Notes: generated by a model not told the origin, from the sequence alone. DNA of 64,000 nt from Paludibacter sp. (GCA_023666945.1 JAMPAY010000006.1:57830-121829), one strand, 5' to 3'; counted from the stretch's first letter, positions 9,031 to 17,991 are shown. Numbers and translations: made by a program.

Positions 9031-10269
9031 ATGCAGATTCTTATTCATCATCTCACCTCTCCCATTCACGACGCCTCTGCCGTGGACACGTTTACTCGCA
9101 ATTTCATTGACAGTTTACAAACCGCTATACACGCCAAAATTCCGAATGCGCAAATAAGCATACAAGGTGATGATTTCAGCCGTTACAACACCGCAGACCT
9201 GAGTTTGATTTTTGTCCGTACAGGTGGCACCGAAGGGTTGTTCCGACAACTTTTGCAAAACAACAAAAATCTGCAAGACACAAAGCACCCCGTAATACTA
9301 CTGGCTTCCGATAGCAACAATTCGCTTGCTGCATCAATGGAGATATTGTCATACCTCAACCAACACGCAAGAACCGGAGAAATAATACATGGCACGAGCG
9401 ATTATATGGCAGAACGTATATGTCTATTAGCCCGTACAGAAAACGCCCTGAAGCAATTGCAAAGAAAAAGAATCGGCGTAATAGGAGAGCCTTCGGACTG
9501 GCTTATTGCCAGCGGAATAAACATCGATTGTTTACAAGCGGCAGCCGGCATCAGCATACAGAACATAAGCATGAAAACACTGCTACAAGAGATCGAACGA
9601 AAAGAATATCCCTACAAGGTATGGGAACGTATTCGTCCACTCAATAGCAAAGAACAGCATCTGCATATAGAAGACGCCTTGTATATTTACGGTGCTTTGT
9701 GCCGCCTGCGCAAAAAATATGCTTTGGATGCGCTCACTATTCGCTGCTTCGATTTGTTAGACACAGTACACAACACAGGATGTTTAGCCTTAGCATTGCT
9801 CAATAGCGAAGGAACCCCTGCCAGTTGTGAGGGTGATATTCCCGCCCTGCTCTCAATGATGATTAGTGCAGCAATAACAGGAGTCAGCGGTTTTCAAGCC
9901 AATCCGTCGCGCATTGACCCCGAGAGAGGGAATATATTGTTTGCCCATTGTACGGTTCCGCTCTGTATGCTAACCGATTACACCTACGATACACATTTCG
10001 AATCGGGCATAGGCGTGGCATTGCGCGGGAAATTACCCGAAGGTCCAGTAACCCTATTCAAAACAGATGGTGCCTTAGAACGCTACATGACCACAAATGC
10101 CATACTACTGCACAACGGACAAGAAAACAACCTCTGCCGCACACAGATAACAGTACAAGCACCTGATACCATTGATTATTTCCTGCAATGCCCCATTGGC
10201 AATCATCATATTATCATACCCGGGCATCATGCGGAACTTTTTGAGAGCTTCATGGAACGAATCAGTTGA
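9031..10269 (+). CDS. L-fucose/L-arabinose isomerase-like protein
   Basis: 412 cytoplasmic residues. The C-terminal half resembles the sugar-isomerase fold of FucI/AraA: GTPASCEGDIPALLSMM carries the expected metal-binding acidic residues, ANPSRID and FAHCTVPL follow, and a His-rich GNHHIIIPGHH lies near the end. The N-terminal part has VRTGGTEG, which recurs in short family members. It is much shorter than FucI (about 590) or AraA (about 500), so it belongs to a compact, mostly uncharacterised branch; substrate unknown. It sits between a surface protein (11 nt upstream) and a NadR-like kinase (12 nt downstream), apparently one operon. It could be an isomerase or a non-catalytic relative. Confidence 0.7.
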   Translation: MQILIHHLTSPIHDASAVDTFTRNFIDSLQTAIHAKIPNAQISIQGDDFSRYNTADLSLIFVRTGGTEGLFRQLLQNNKNLQDTKHPVILLASDSNNSLAASMEILSYLNQHARTGEIIHGTSDYMAERICLLARTENALKQLQRKRIGVIGEPSDWLIASGINIDCLQAAAGISIQNISMKTLLQEIERKEYPYKVWERIRPLNSKEQHLHIEDALYIYGALCRLRKKYALDALTIRCFDLLDTVHNTGCLALALLNSEGTPASCEGDIPALLSMMISAAITGVSGFQANPSRIDPERGNILFAHCTVPLCMLTDYTYDTHFESGIGVALRGKLPEGPVTLFKTDGALERYMTTNAILLHNGQENNLCRTQITVQAPDTIDYFLQCPIGNHHIIIPGHHAELFESFMERIS

Positions 10270-10281
10270 AACTACAACTAA

Positions 10282-10791
10282 ATGGCACATTTGCGTATCG
10301 GTATATTAGGGGCGGAGTCAAGCGGAAAATCAACCTTAGCCGCCGCATTGGCAGAACGTTTAGAAGGCACGTGTATAAATGAATATGCACGCGAATACAT
10401 CGGAGCGTTGCAACATCCTTATACTTACGAAGATGTAGAAAAAATAGCCCATAAACAGATAGAACAACTCCGCCAAAATTACACAACACATTTGGTATTC
10501 TACGACACGGAACTAATCATCACAAAAGTATGGTTTCTGCACAAATACGGCAAATACCCTCAGTTTGTAACCGATGAATTAACACAAAATCCACTCGACT
10601 TTTGTCTACTCTGCGCACCTGACTTACCCTTTATAGATGACCCTCTGCGCGAGAATCCGCATCTGCGAGAATACTTTTTCGAATGGTACAAAAGAGAGTT
10701 AGAAGAATTAAACACTCCTTATAGCATCGTACAAGGAACAGGAGAAAAAAGAACACAAACAGCCGAGAACCACATTCGAAAAATAATGTAA
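10282..10791 (+). CDS. NadR C-terminal-like P-loop kinase (probable ribosylnicotinamide kinase)
   Basis: 169 residues forming one P-loop domain. The Walker A is GAESSGKST (about 9-17), in the GxESSGKST form typical of the NadR kinase domain, followed by NEYAREYI, also a NadR-family signature, and the Walker-B-like stretch VFYDTELIITK. In NadR this domain phosphorylates nicotinamide riboside in NAD salvage. Here it stands alone, without the DNA-binding and adenylyltransferase domains; such stand-alone copies are common in Bacteroidota. It starts 12 nt after the isomerase-like gene and is followed by a strong hairpin terminator. Confidence 0.8.
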   Translation: MAHLRIGILGAESSGKSTLAAALAERLEGTCINEYAREYIGALQHPYTYEDVEKIAHKQIEQLRQNYTTHLVFYDTELIITKVWFLHKYGKYPQFVTDELTQNPLDFCLLCAPDLPFIDDPLRENPHLREYFFEWYKRELEELNTPYSIVQGTGEKRTQTAENHIRKIM

Positions 10792-10819
10792 CGGAAGGGC
10801 GAAAAAACATCGTATAAAA

Positions 10820-10857
10820 AAATCTCTAAGGTATTACAATAATACTTTAGAGATTTT
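10820..10857. terminator. Bidirectional terminator between the NadR-like gene and tRNA-Phe
   Basis: Arms AAATCTCTAAGGTATT and AATACTTTAGAGATTT form a 16-bp stem with one G-T wobble and a 6-nt loop region. T-runs follow on both strands, so it can end both the plus-strand operon and the minus-strand tRNA-Phe transcript. Confidence 0.85.
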
Positions 10858-10863
10858 GTTGTG

Positions 10864-10936
10864 TGGTGCCAACGGGAATCGAACCAGTGACACAAGGATT
10901 TTCAGTCCTTTGCTCTACCAACTGAGCTATGGCACC
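10864..10936 (-). tRNA. tRNA-Phe (GAA)
   Basis: On the minus strand the 73-nt sequence folds as a cloverleaf: acceptor arms GGTGCCA/TGGCACC, D-loop AGCTCAGTTGGTAGAGC, anticodon stem-loop AAGGACTGAAAATCCTT with anticodon GAA, and T-loop GGTTCGATTCC. The discriminator base is A; CCA is not encoded. Confidence 0.97.
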
Positions 10937-10963
10937 ATTGGGCATCTGCCCGAATTGCGGGTG

Positions 10964-10994
10964 CAAAAGTACTACAAACTTTTCATTCCCACAA
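10964..10994 (-). promoter_or_regulatory. Predicted tRNA-Phe promoter
   Basis: Minus-strand TACTTTTG (10971-10964) and TTG (10994-10992) are separated by exactly 20 nt, as in the Bacteroidota consensus. The box is 27 nt from the tRNA 5' end. Confidence 0.6.
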
Positions 10995-11214
10995 GCCCTT
11001 CCGTTATTTTTTTCTATTTTTTCTCACAGAACGCCTTCGGGAAGCCCATAACGGAAGAAGAATTTATGGCTATTATCATCAAGTTGACAGTATTTTCCCT
11101 ATTTAATCAGCGTCAACAGTGACGCAACTACATAATGTGAAAAGATTGCAAACCAATGCACCCATTTTGCACTTGGTAGTTGAAAGTAGGAGAAAATCCG
11201 ATTATAACAAACGA

Positions 11215-11246
11215 TTTGCTTTAATCGGCAATTATGCGTATCTTTG
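11215..11246 (+). promoter_or_regulatory. Predicted promoter of the thiL/glycan operon
   Basis: TTTG (11215-11218), 20 nt, then TATCTTTG (11239-11246): a perfect Bacteroidota promoter 24 nt before the thiL ATG. No thiamine-pyrophosphate riboswitch features are seen in the leader. Confidence 0.7.
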
Positions 11247-11270
11247 CAGAATAATAAGAACACATCAATT

Positions 11271-12299
11271 ATGGCACGAACAGAAATAGCCGAATTAGGC
11301 GAATTCGGACTCATAAAGCGACTTACAAATACTATAAAAACGAAAAACAAATCGACAGACAAAGGCGTAGGAGATGATGCTGCCGTATTGTCGTTTGGTG
11401 GAAAACGCACATTAGTTACAACCGACCTATTACTGGAAGGTGTACATTTTAATTTGGAATACGTCCCGCTAAAACATTTAGGCTACAAGGCTGCCGTGGT
11501 AAACTTCTCTGACATTTATGCCATGAATGCTCGTCCGACACAGATTGTAGTTGCATTGGGTGTAAGCAAACGTTTTTCCGTAGAGGACATAGAACAACTC
11601 TATAGTGGCATACGTTTAGCCTGCGAACGATACGGTGTGGATTTGGTGGGCGGTGATACGTGTGCCTCGATGACAGGACTGACCATATCCATAACATGTA
11701 TTGGTGAAGCGAAAAAAGACGAAATAGTGTATAGAAACGGTGCAAAAGAGAACGACCTGATATGTGTATCGGGCAATTTAGGTTCTGCCTATTTGGGTTT
11801 GCAACTCTTAGAACGTGAGCGCATTGTATTGCAAGCAAATGCCGATGCGACTCCTGCTTTTGAGGGGAAAGAGTATCTATTGGAACGGCAACTAAAGCCG
11901 GAAGCCCGCAAAGACATTATTGAACAACTGAAAAATGCAGGTATAAAACCAACCGCCATGATGGATGTATCGGACGGACTTTCATCGGAACTGATACACA
12001 TTTGCACCCAATCGGGTGTAGGTTGTGCCATTTACGAAGACAAAATTCCTATTGACTATCAGGCTGCCGTACTGGCAGAAGAGATGAATTTGAACATCGT
12101 TACGTGCGCACTAAACGGTGGCGAAGATTACGAACTACTATTTACCTGTTCGCTTTCCGACTATGAGAAACTGATACCTTTGGATGATGTTTACATTATC
12201 GGACATATAACCAAAGAAGCCTACGGCATGAACCTCGTAGGGCGTAATGGCGAGGAATTAGCCCTTAAAGCCCAAGGTTGGAACGCCTTCAAACAATAA
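11271..12299 (+). CDS. thiL: Thiamine-monophosphate kinase
   Basis: Makes thiamine pyrophosphate by phosphorylating thiamine monophosphate with ATP. The 342-residue product has the PurM-like fold: N-terminal ELGEFGLIKRL, the Mg-binding GVGDDAAVL, LVTTDLLLEGVHF, the ATP-site VGGDTCAS, MMDVSDGLSSEL and LNGGEDYELLF, all characteristic of ThiL. The ATG at 11271 (MARTEIAEL) matches the family; an upstream in-frame start would overlap the promoter. It is the first gene of a plus-strand run into the glycan-modification cluster (28-nt gap). Nothing shows a functional tie to those genes; it may simply share the promoter. Confidence 0.95.
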   Translation: MARTEIAELGEFGLIKRLTNTIKTKNKSTDKGVGDDAAVLSFGGKRTLVTTDLLLEGVHFNLEYVPLKHLGYKAAVVNFSDIYAMNARPTQIVVALGVSKRFSVEDIEQLYSGIRLACERYGVDLVGGDTCASMTGLTISITCIGEAKKDEIVYRNGAKENDLICVSGNLGSAYLGLQLLERERIVLQANADATPAFEGKEYLLERQLKPEARKDIIEQLKNAGIKPTAMMDVSDGLSSELIHICTQSGVGCAIYEDKIPIDYQAAVLAEEMNLNIVTCALNGGEDYELLFTCSLSDYEKLIPLDDVYIIGHITKEAYGMNLVGRNGEELALKAQGWNAFKQ

Positions 12300-12327
12300 T
12301 AAGCATCCCTATTATACACACAACACT

Positions 12328-14115
12328 ATGCAGGCAATTATATTAGCGGCAGGAATGGGGAAACGTCTCGGAGACCTCACAAAAGACAACACCAAGTGTA
12401 TGGTAAAAGTGGGGGGAGTAACCCTCATCGAACGGCTACTGCGCCAATTGGAACAATACAACATAAATAGAGTTGTGATGGTAGTAGGTTATCAGGCAGC
12501 ACATTTGCGTAACTATCTCTCTACCCTATCCGTAAGTCTGCCTATTGAATTTGTTGAAAACAATGTCTATGACAAGACCAATAACATCTACTCTTTGTAT
12601 CTTGCCAAAGATTATTTGCAAGAAGATGATACACTTTTATTTGAATCGGACATCATTGTAGAAGACAGTATTATAGGCAAACTCATAAATCATCCGCATG
12701 ACAGTTTGGCACTTGTGGATAAGTTTGAGAGTTGGATGGATGGTACGGTAGTAACCCTTGATGAAGAGAATCGCATACAGCGTTTCATTCCTACCGACCA
12801 ATTTCGTTATGCAGAGATACCTACTTACTACAAGACCGTAAACATCTACAAGTTCGGCAAGACCTTTTCTCGCCAACGTTATGTTCCGTTTTTGGAAGCC
12901 TACTGCAAAGCATTAGGCAACAACGAGTATTATGAACAAGTATTGCGCGTGATTACGATGCTTGACAATGCCGATATGCGTGCATTGCCATTACACGGTG
13001 AATATTGGTATGAAATAGACGACATACAAGACCTTGACATAGCGGAATCAATGTTCTGCGATGCTCCTTATGAACGTCTATGCAGTCGCTACGGAGGGTA
13101 TTGGCGTTATCCGCATATGACGGATTTCTGCTATTTGGTGAATCCCTACTTTCCGAACCAACGCTTGCGTGATGAATTGGCTGCCAATTTTGACAGCCTG
13201 CTGACACAATATCCCTCGGGAGCAAGGGTGAACAATCTGTTGGCTGCCAAATGGTTCAACATAAAACAAGACCACATAGCAATAGGCAACGGTGCTGCCG
13301 AACTGATAAAAGCATTGACCGAACTACTCACAGGCAAAACAGGAATAATACGTCCCACTTTTGAAGAATATCCGAATCGTCTGATACCGGATGATACTGT
13401 GGTATATGAGACAACGGCTCCCGATTTTAAATACAATGCAGACGAACTGATGTCTTTCTTCGAAGATAAAGACATACAAAACCTTATTGTGATAAATGCA
13501 GACAACCCTACCGGCAACTATATCCCCCAACCAGATATATTGCGCTTGGCTACGTGGTGTCAGACACGGGATATAAGATTGATTGTGGATGAATCGTTTG
13601 CGGACTTTGCCACCGAACGTCAAACACTCATACAAGACGCTCTATTGGAAGGCTACCCCAAAATGGTAGTGCTGAAAAGTATCAGCAAATCGTATGGCGT
13701 ACCCGGATTGCGCTTAGGAATACTTGCTACCGCAGACACCCGACTAATGCTGCAACTACGGCAAGCAATGCCCATATGGAATATCAATTCGTTTGCTGAG
13801 TTCTACCTACAAATAATGGGGAAATACGAACGAGCCTACCGGCAAGCACTTGATTTATTCCTTACAGAACGGAAACGCTTTGGAGAAGCATTGAGCAGCA
13901 TCAGGTGGCTGCGCGTAATACCTTCTGAAGCGAACTATTTCTTATGTGAAGTAAAATCGCCTTACACCCCTATTGCACTTACCCACAAACTGCTACAAGA
14001 TTACAACATTCTGATTAAGGACTGTACAAAAAAATGCGGAGGCAACTACATACGAATAGCCATTCGTAACAAAGAAGACAACGACCGTTTACTACACGCT
14101 TTAAACAATTTATAG
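12328..14115 (+). CDS. Fusion: LicC/PntC-like nucleotidyltransferase + CobD/HisC-like PLP enzyme
   Basis: 595 residues in two domains. Residues 1-245 are a sugar-phosphate-type nucleotidyltransferase: LAAGMGKRLG (7-16), NTKCMVKV, and TNNIYSLYLA plus FESDIIVED, which recall the cytidylyltransferases LicC and PntC, so CTP is the likely donor. Residues 255-595 are a fold-type I PLP enzyme: NADNPTGNY, VDESFADF (the Asp that binds the pyridine nitrogen) and SKSYGVPGLRLG with the Schiff-base Lys. The DESFxDF form and the opening GGYWRYPHMTDF resemble CobD (threonine-phosphate decarboxylase) as much as HisC. The fusion suggests one protein makes an amino-phosphate and activates it as a CDP derivative. 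OCD-like and LicD genes follow directly. The exact substrate is inference. Confidence 0.8.
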   Translation: MQAIILAAGMGKRLGDLTKDNTKCMVKVGGVTLIERLLRQLEQYNINRVVMVVGYQAAHLRNYLSTLSVSLPIEFVENNVYDKTNNIYSLYLAKDYLQEDDTLLFESDIIVEDSIIGKLINHPHDSLALVDKFESWMDGTVVTLDEENRIQRFIPTDQFRYAEIPTYYKTVNIYKFGKTFSRQRYVPFLEAYCKALGNNEYYEQVLRVITMLDNADMRALPLHGEYWYEIDDIQDLDIAESMFCDAPYERLCSRYGGYWRYPHMTDFCYLVNPYFPNQRLRDELAANFDSLLTQYPSGARVNNLLAAKWFNIKQDHIAIGNGAAELIKALTELLTGKTGIIRPTFEEYPNRLIPDDTVVYETTAPDFKYNADELMSFFEDKDIQNLIVINADNPTGNYIPQPDILRLATWCQTRDIRLIVDESFADFATERQTLIQDALLEGYPKMVVLKSISKSYGVPGLRLGILATADTRLMLQLRQAMPIWNINSFAEFYLQIMGKYERAYRQALDLFLTERKRFGEALSSIRWLRVIPSEANYFLCEVKSPYTPIALTHKLLQDYNILIKDCTKKCGGNYIRIAIRNKEDNDRLLHALNNL

Positions 14116-14119
14116 TTCG

Positions 14120-15028
14120 ATGATAGCCCCTCTGCACATATTCACACACGAACAGATCAGGCAATTGTGTATTTCTCCTGCGACATGCGTAGAATGGGTT
14201 AGAACATCTTTCCGAATGAAGAAAGATGCCCAATTACCCGCCAAGATAAGCGTACATCCCAAGGGGAATGATTTTTATACATCTATGCCCTGCTTATTAC
14301 CTGAAGAATACGACCGCTTCGGCATAAAGATTGTTTCCCGCATCAAAGGAAGAAAACCGGCACTACACAGCGACATTTTACTTTATGAGGCTTCTACCGG
14401 CAAGTTGCTTTCGCTGATGGATGCAGATTGGATTACACAAATGCGAACGGGTGCCGTGGCTGCACTTGCCATAAACACTCTGCAATCAACAACGGCACAC
14501 ACTTATGCTTTCGTAGGTTTGGGAAGTACCGCCGATGCCACTTTGCAATGCCTCTTGGCAACTCTTACTAATAAACCCATCCACATTAAACTGCTACGTT
14601 ATAAAGACCAGGCAGAAGCGTTCATTGCCCGGCATAACGATTCACGCATCAGTTGGGAAATAACCCATACACCGGAAGAACTCATCAGCGATTCGGATGT
14701 AATTGTATCAGCAGTAACCGAGATGCCAAATTTATTTTGTACAGATACAACACTATTCAGACCCGGTTGCTTATTGGTACCTATACATACACGAGGTTTT
14801 CAGAACTGCGACACTATGTTTGACCGTATTGTGGCAGATGACACCGCCCATGTAGAGAAATTCCAATATTTCAACCAATTTCGTTCGTTTACGGAATTAA
14901 GCGATGTTCTAATCGGAAACGCTCCAGCCAGAAAGACCAACCAAGAACGTATTATCGCCTACAATATCGGTTTGGGGCTACACGACATATACTTTGCGCA
15001 CAATATATATGAGAGATTTACTCGTTAA
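14120..15028 (+). CDS. Ornithine cyclodeaminase / mu-crystallin family protein
   Basis: 302 residues with an NAD(P)-binding Rossmann fold typical of the OCD family, whose members include ornithine cyclodeaminase, alanine dehydrogenase, ketimine reductases and the siderophore enzyme SbnB. Visible family features are AKISVHP (Lys42), GIKIVSRIKG, LLYEASTGKLLSLMDAD, ITQMRTGAVAALA, and the dinucleotide loop FVGLGSTADATLQ (a variant of GxGxxA). It starts 4 nt after the nucleotidyltransferase/PLP fusion and overlaps licD by 20 nt, so the three are tightly coupled. It could supply or modify the amine precursor. Substrate not deducible. Confidence 0.8.
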   Translation: MIAPLHIFTHEQIRQLCISPATCVEWVRTSFRMKKDAQLPAKISVHPKGNDFYTSMPCLLPEEYDRFGIKIVSRIKGRKPALHSDILLYEASTGKLLSLMDADWITQMRTGAVAALAINTLQSTTAHTYAFVGLGSTADATLQCLLATLTNKPIHIKLLRYKDQAEAFIARHNDSRISWEITHTPEELISDSDVIVSAVTEMPNLFCTDTTLFRPGCLLVPIHTRGFQNCDTMFDRIVADDTAHVEKFQYFNQFRSFTELSDVLIGNAPARKTNQERIIAYNIGLGLHDIYFAHNIYERFTR

Positions 15029-15758
15029 AATAGCCTTACGGTTCGGTATCTATCAGACAATGGTAGAACAAATCAACCGCATCAAATTCGTGCGACAAGC
15101 ACGCCGTATGCGTAAATACGGTTTGCAGATGCTCTCGGCCGCTGACAAAGCATTGAGCGAGATGGGGGCGCAAGCCTTTTTGACCTATGGTGCATTATTG
15201 GGTGCCTACAGAGATAAAGGATTCATCAGTTATGACCCTGATATAGACTTAGGCATCCTTGCCACAGAAATACCGGAACATCTGCATGAACGAATGGCAG
15301 AAGCAGGATTTACATTGATTAGACAAGGCTATATAAAAACCACAGGAACCGTTATTGAGGAAACCTATCTTTACGGTAAATTGCATTTGGATATATTCTT
15401 CTATTTCACAGACAAAGAGGAACTGTATAGCGTAATAGCCCGCAAGCATGAAACCAAAGAATGGAAAGAAGCGAATCGAACAGACGGATTTCCGACCGAC
15501 CGTTCTTATGTTCCTCTATGCCGATTTGAACGCAAGGAGTTTATGGGTCTGAATATTTATATGCCGGTACTTACCGATGCATGGCTACGTGCCATATACT
15601 CGGATTCGTACATGACTCCCATAAAAAACTGGAATGCAAAAGACTACACGACCCGCATTATACATGCAAAGGAACGCAGTTACAGACTTTATATAGACCA
15701 AGGAGAAGAGGCGATTGTTCCTAAACGTCAGAAGAAAGAACAGTATGAAGCAGTATGA
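15009..15758 (+). CDS. LicD family phosphotransferase
   Basis: 249 residues. The family signature is clear: YGALLGAYRDKGFISYD, then DPDIDLGI, the nucleotidyltransferase-fold metal-binding acidic residues found in LicD and fukutin. LicD proteins move a phosphorylated alcohol (phosphocholine in the founding example) from a CDP carrier to a sugar of a surface glycan. The ATG at 15009 was chosen; a TTG at 14994 in the same frame is possible. It overlaps the OCD-like gene by 20 nt and the glf gene by 14 nt. Context suggests it uses the CDP-activated product of the upstream fusion protein. Confidence 0.85.
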   Translation: MRDLLVKIALRFGIYQTMVEQINRIKFVRQARRMRKYGLQMLSAADKALSEMGAQAFLTYGALLGAYRDKGFISYDPDIDLGILATEIPEHLHERMAEAGFTLIRQGYIKTTGTVIEETYLYGKLHLDIFFYFTDKEELYSVIARKHETKEWKEANRTDGFPTDRSYVPLCRFERKEFMGLNIYMPVLTDAWLRAIYSDSYMTPIKNWNAKDYTTRIIHAKERSYRLYIDQGEEAIVPKRQKKEQYEAV

Positions 15759-16866
15759 TTATCTTATAGTAGGCGCAGGATTGTTCGGCTGTGTATGCGC
15801 ATGGCGTCTCAAACAAGCGGGGAAACGTTGCTTGGTAATAGAGAAAAGGACACATACAGGCGGCAATGTGCACTGTGAAACAATAGAAGGCATTGATGTG
15901 CATCAATACGGTGCACATATCTTTCACACATCGAACAGAGAGGTCTGGGAATTTGTGAGTAAGTTGGTAGAAATGAATCGGTACACGAATTGTCCGATAG
16001 CCAACTACAAGGGGAAACTCTATAATCTGCCATTCAACATGAATACATTTGCGCAAATGTGGGGGGTAAGTACTCCTGCAGAGGCCAAAGCGAAACTTGA
16101 GCAACAACGCAGTGCGGTATTGGAGCAGTTAGGCGGACGTAATCCGCAGAACTTGGAAGAGCAAGCACTCAGTCTTGTAGGAGAAGATATATATGAGCGA
16201 TTGATAAAAGGCTATACGGAAAAACAATGGGGACGCACTTGCAGAGAGTTGCCTGCTTTTATCATACGCCGCCTGCCCTTGCGTTTTGTATTTGACAACA
16301 ACTATTTTAACGACACATGGCAAGGTATTCCGATTGGAGGATATAACCGTCTTACAGACAAACTGCTTGAGGGTATAGAGGTGCGGACAGGTGTGGACTT
16401 TCTCGACAACAGAACAGAACTGAGTGCATTGGCTGATAAGGTGCTCTATACAGGGTCGATAGATGCGTTTTTTGACTACTGTTACGGTCATTTGGAGTAC
16501 CGTAGCGTACGATTTGAAACGGAGCAGAAAGATACTTACAACTATCAAGGGAATGCCGTGATCAACTATACTTCGACCGATGTACCTTATACACGTATAA
16601 TCGAGCACAAGCATTTTGCTTTGTTCGGTGAAGAAGAACTGAAACGAATTCCTACAACAATAATCAGCAAAGAGTATTCTGTAGAATGGCAAGCGGGTAT
16701 GGAACCATACTATCCTGTTAATAATGAAACAAATGATGCGTTGTATGGGAAATACAGAAAGTTAGCAGGCAGCAGACCGGATGTAGTTTTCGGCGGCAGG
16801 CTTGCCGAGTACAGATATTATGATATGGACGATATCATAGAGAAAGCATTGGGAATGGAGTTGTAA
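15745..16866 (+). CDS. glf: UDP-galactopyranose mutase
   Basis: FAD enzyme that interconverts UDP-galactopyranose and UDP-galactofuranose, the precursor of Galf residues in LPS or capsule. The 373-residue product has the N-terminal FAD motif YLIVGAGLFG, the family motifs GGNVHCETIEGIDVHQYGAHIFHT, YTEKQWGRT and, near the end, YYPVNNETNDALYGKYR and GRLAEYRYYDMDD. The ATG at 15745 gives MKQYDYLIVG. It overlaps licD by 14 nt. Its presence implies that the glycan decorated by this cluster contains galactofuranose. Confidence 0.96.
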   Translation: MKQYDYLIVGAGLFGCVCAWRLKQAGKRCLVIEKRTHTGGNVHCETIEGIDVHQYGAHIFHTSNREVWEFVSKLVEMNRYTNCPIANYKGKLYNLPFNMNTFAQMWGVSTPAEAKAKLEQQRSAVLEQLGGRNPQNLEEQALSLVGEDIYERLIKGYTEKQWGRTCRELPAFIIRRLPLRFVFDNNYFNDTWQGIPIGGYNRLTDKLLEGIEVRTGVDFLDNRTELSALADKVLYTGSIDAFFDYCYGHLEYRSVRFETEQKDTYNYQGNAVINYTSTDVPYTRIIEHKHFALFGEEELKRIPTTIISKEYSVEWQAGMEPYYPVNNETNDALYGKYRKLAGSRPDVVFGGRLAEYRYYDMDDIIEKALGMEL

Positions 16867-16917
16867 GGATAGTTATTTATTTCGGATTATTAACCGGCTA
16901 ATATCATTTATATAGTT

Positions 16918-17826
16918 ATGGGTGTGCGAATATCGATAGTAGTGCCAACTTACAACCGTTGTTCGATGTTATCGGATACGTTACGTAGTTTGGTTGCGAT
17001 GCGTGCTGATGCGCATGATTGGGAGTGCATTATCGTAAACAATAATTCGACGGACGATACGGAGCATGTGGTAAACAGATTTCTTGCGCATGAGGGCGCG
17101 GGGTATAAATTCCGTATGGTAAAAGAGGAGATTCAGGGTCTGTCGGCTGCCCGTAACCGAGGCATACATGAAAGTGCAGGTGATTTGATAGCCTTTATCG
17201 ATGATGACGAGCGTGTTAACGAGGGCTTTATAGAGTCTTATTTATCTGTTTTTAAGAGCAATACGAATATCTCGGCTGCAAGCGGAAAAGTAATTGCAGA
17301 ATATGTAGACGGTCGTCCGGAATGGATGTCTCCTTTATTAGAAAAACCGATCGCCTTTCCTGTGGACTTGGGTGAAAAAGTTAAGGATTATCCCAAACGT
17401 TTGCATCCCGCAGGTGGCAATATGGTAGTGAGCCGTTCGGTGTTGGAGCAAGTGGGGGGATTTAACCCTGAGTTAGGTCGGAAGGGTGAAAGTTTGATAG
17501 GCGGTGAGGAGTATGATTTAGTGGATAGAATCAGAATTATGGAGGGCAGAATAGTATATGTGCCAGGGGCGGTAATATATCATAGGATAGAGGCGAGTAA
17601 GTTGTGTTGGGATTATTTAGACAGATTGACTTATATGATAGGAGTTGGTCAGCGCAAGCACAACGGTAGTGTTGTTGCTCTGTACGGAAAAGAGATTCTA
17701 AAGTGGTGCGTTTGTTTGCTATTAAGTTTGTTCTATATAGCTGAAGGTAAGGCTATAAAAGGCAGATACCTAATGCGTATGCGGCGTAATGTGTTGCGCG
17801 GGATAGCAGGTTGCAGTATGTCTTGA
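16918..17826 (+). CDS. Family 2 glycosyltransferase
   Basis: 302 residues, GT-A fold. Seen: ISIVVPTYNR at the start, IIVNNNSTDDTEHVV (nucleotide-binding region), GLSAARNRGI and AFIDDDERV, the metal-binding DxD-type motif, then GGEEYDLVDRI as the probable catalytic acid region. A moderately hydrophobic C-terminal stretch (WCVCLLLSLFYIA) followed by many Arg/Lys suggests membrane attachment. It follows glf by 51 nt, so it may transfer Galf or another sugar of the same glycan; specificity cannot be told. Confidence 0.88.
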   Translation: MGVRISIVVPTYNRCSMLSDTLRSLVAMRADAHDWECIIVNNNSTDDTEHVVNRFLAHEGAGYKFRMVKEEIQGLSAARNRGIHESAGDLIAFIDDDERVNEGFIESYLSVFKSNTNISAASGKVIAEYVDGRPEWMSPLLEKPIAFPVDLGEKVKDYPKRLHPAGGNMVVSRSVLEQVGGFNPELGRKGESLIGGEEYDLVDRIRIMEGRIVYVPGAVIYHRIEASKLCWDYLDRLTYMIGVGQRKHNGSVVALYGKEILKWCVCLLLSLFYIAEGKAIKGRYLMRMRRNVLRGIAGCSMS

Positions 17827-17991
17827 TATTTTGGGGAATAGGCAGGATCCCCCCATCTCAAGTCAACAAGAAATCTCTGAATATAAATAATATATAAGGG
17901 TCTATGAACTTCTCGCACTTCGTTCTGACAATACGAAATACTTTGATATTTCATTAAAAATAAGCACCTCTGAACCATACTACAAATAAAC

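Noticed and set aside
11160..11270. TPP riboswitch before thiL
   Set aside because: The leader after the promoter is only about 20 nt and lacks the conserved CTGAGA and related elements.
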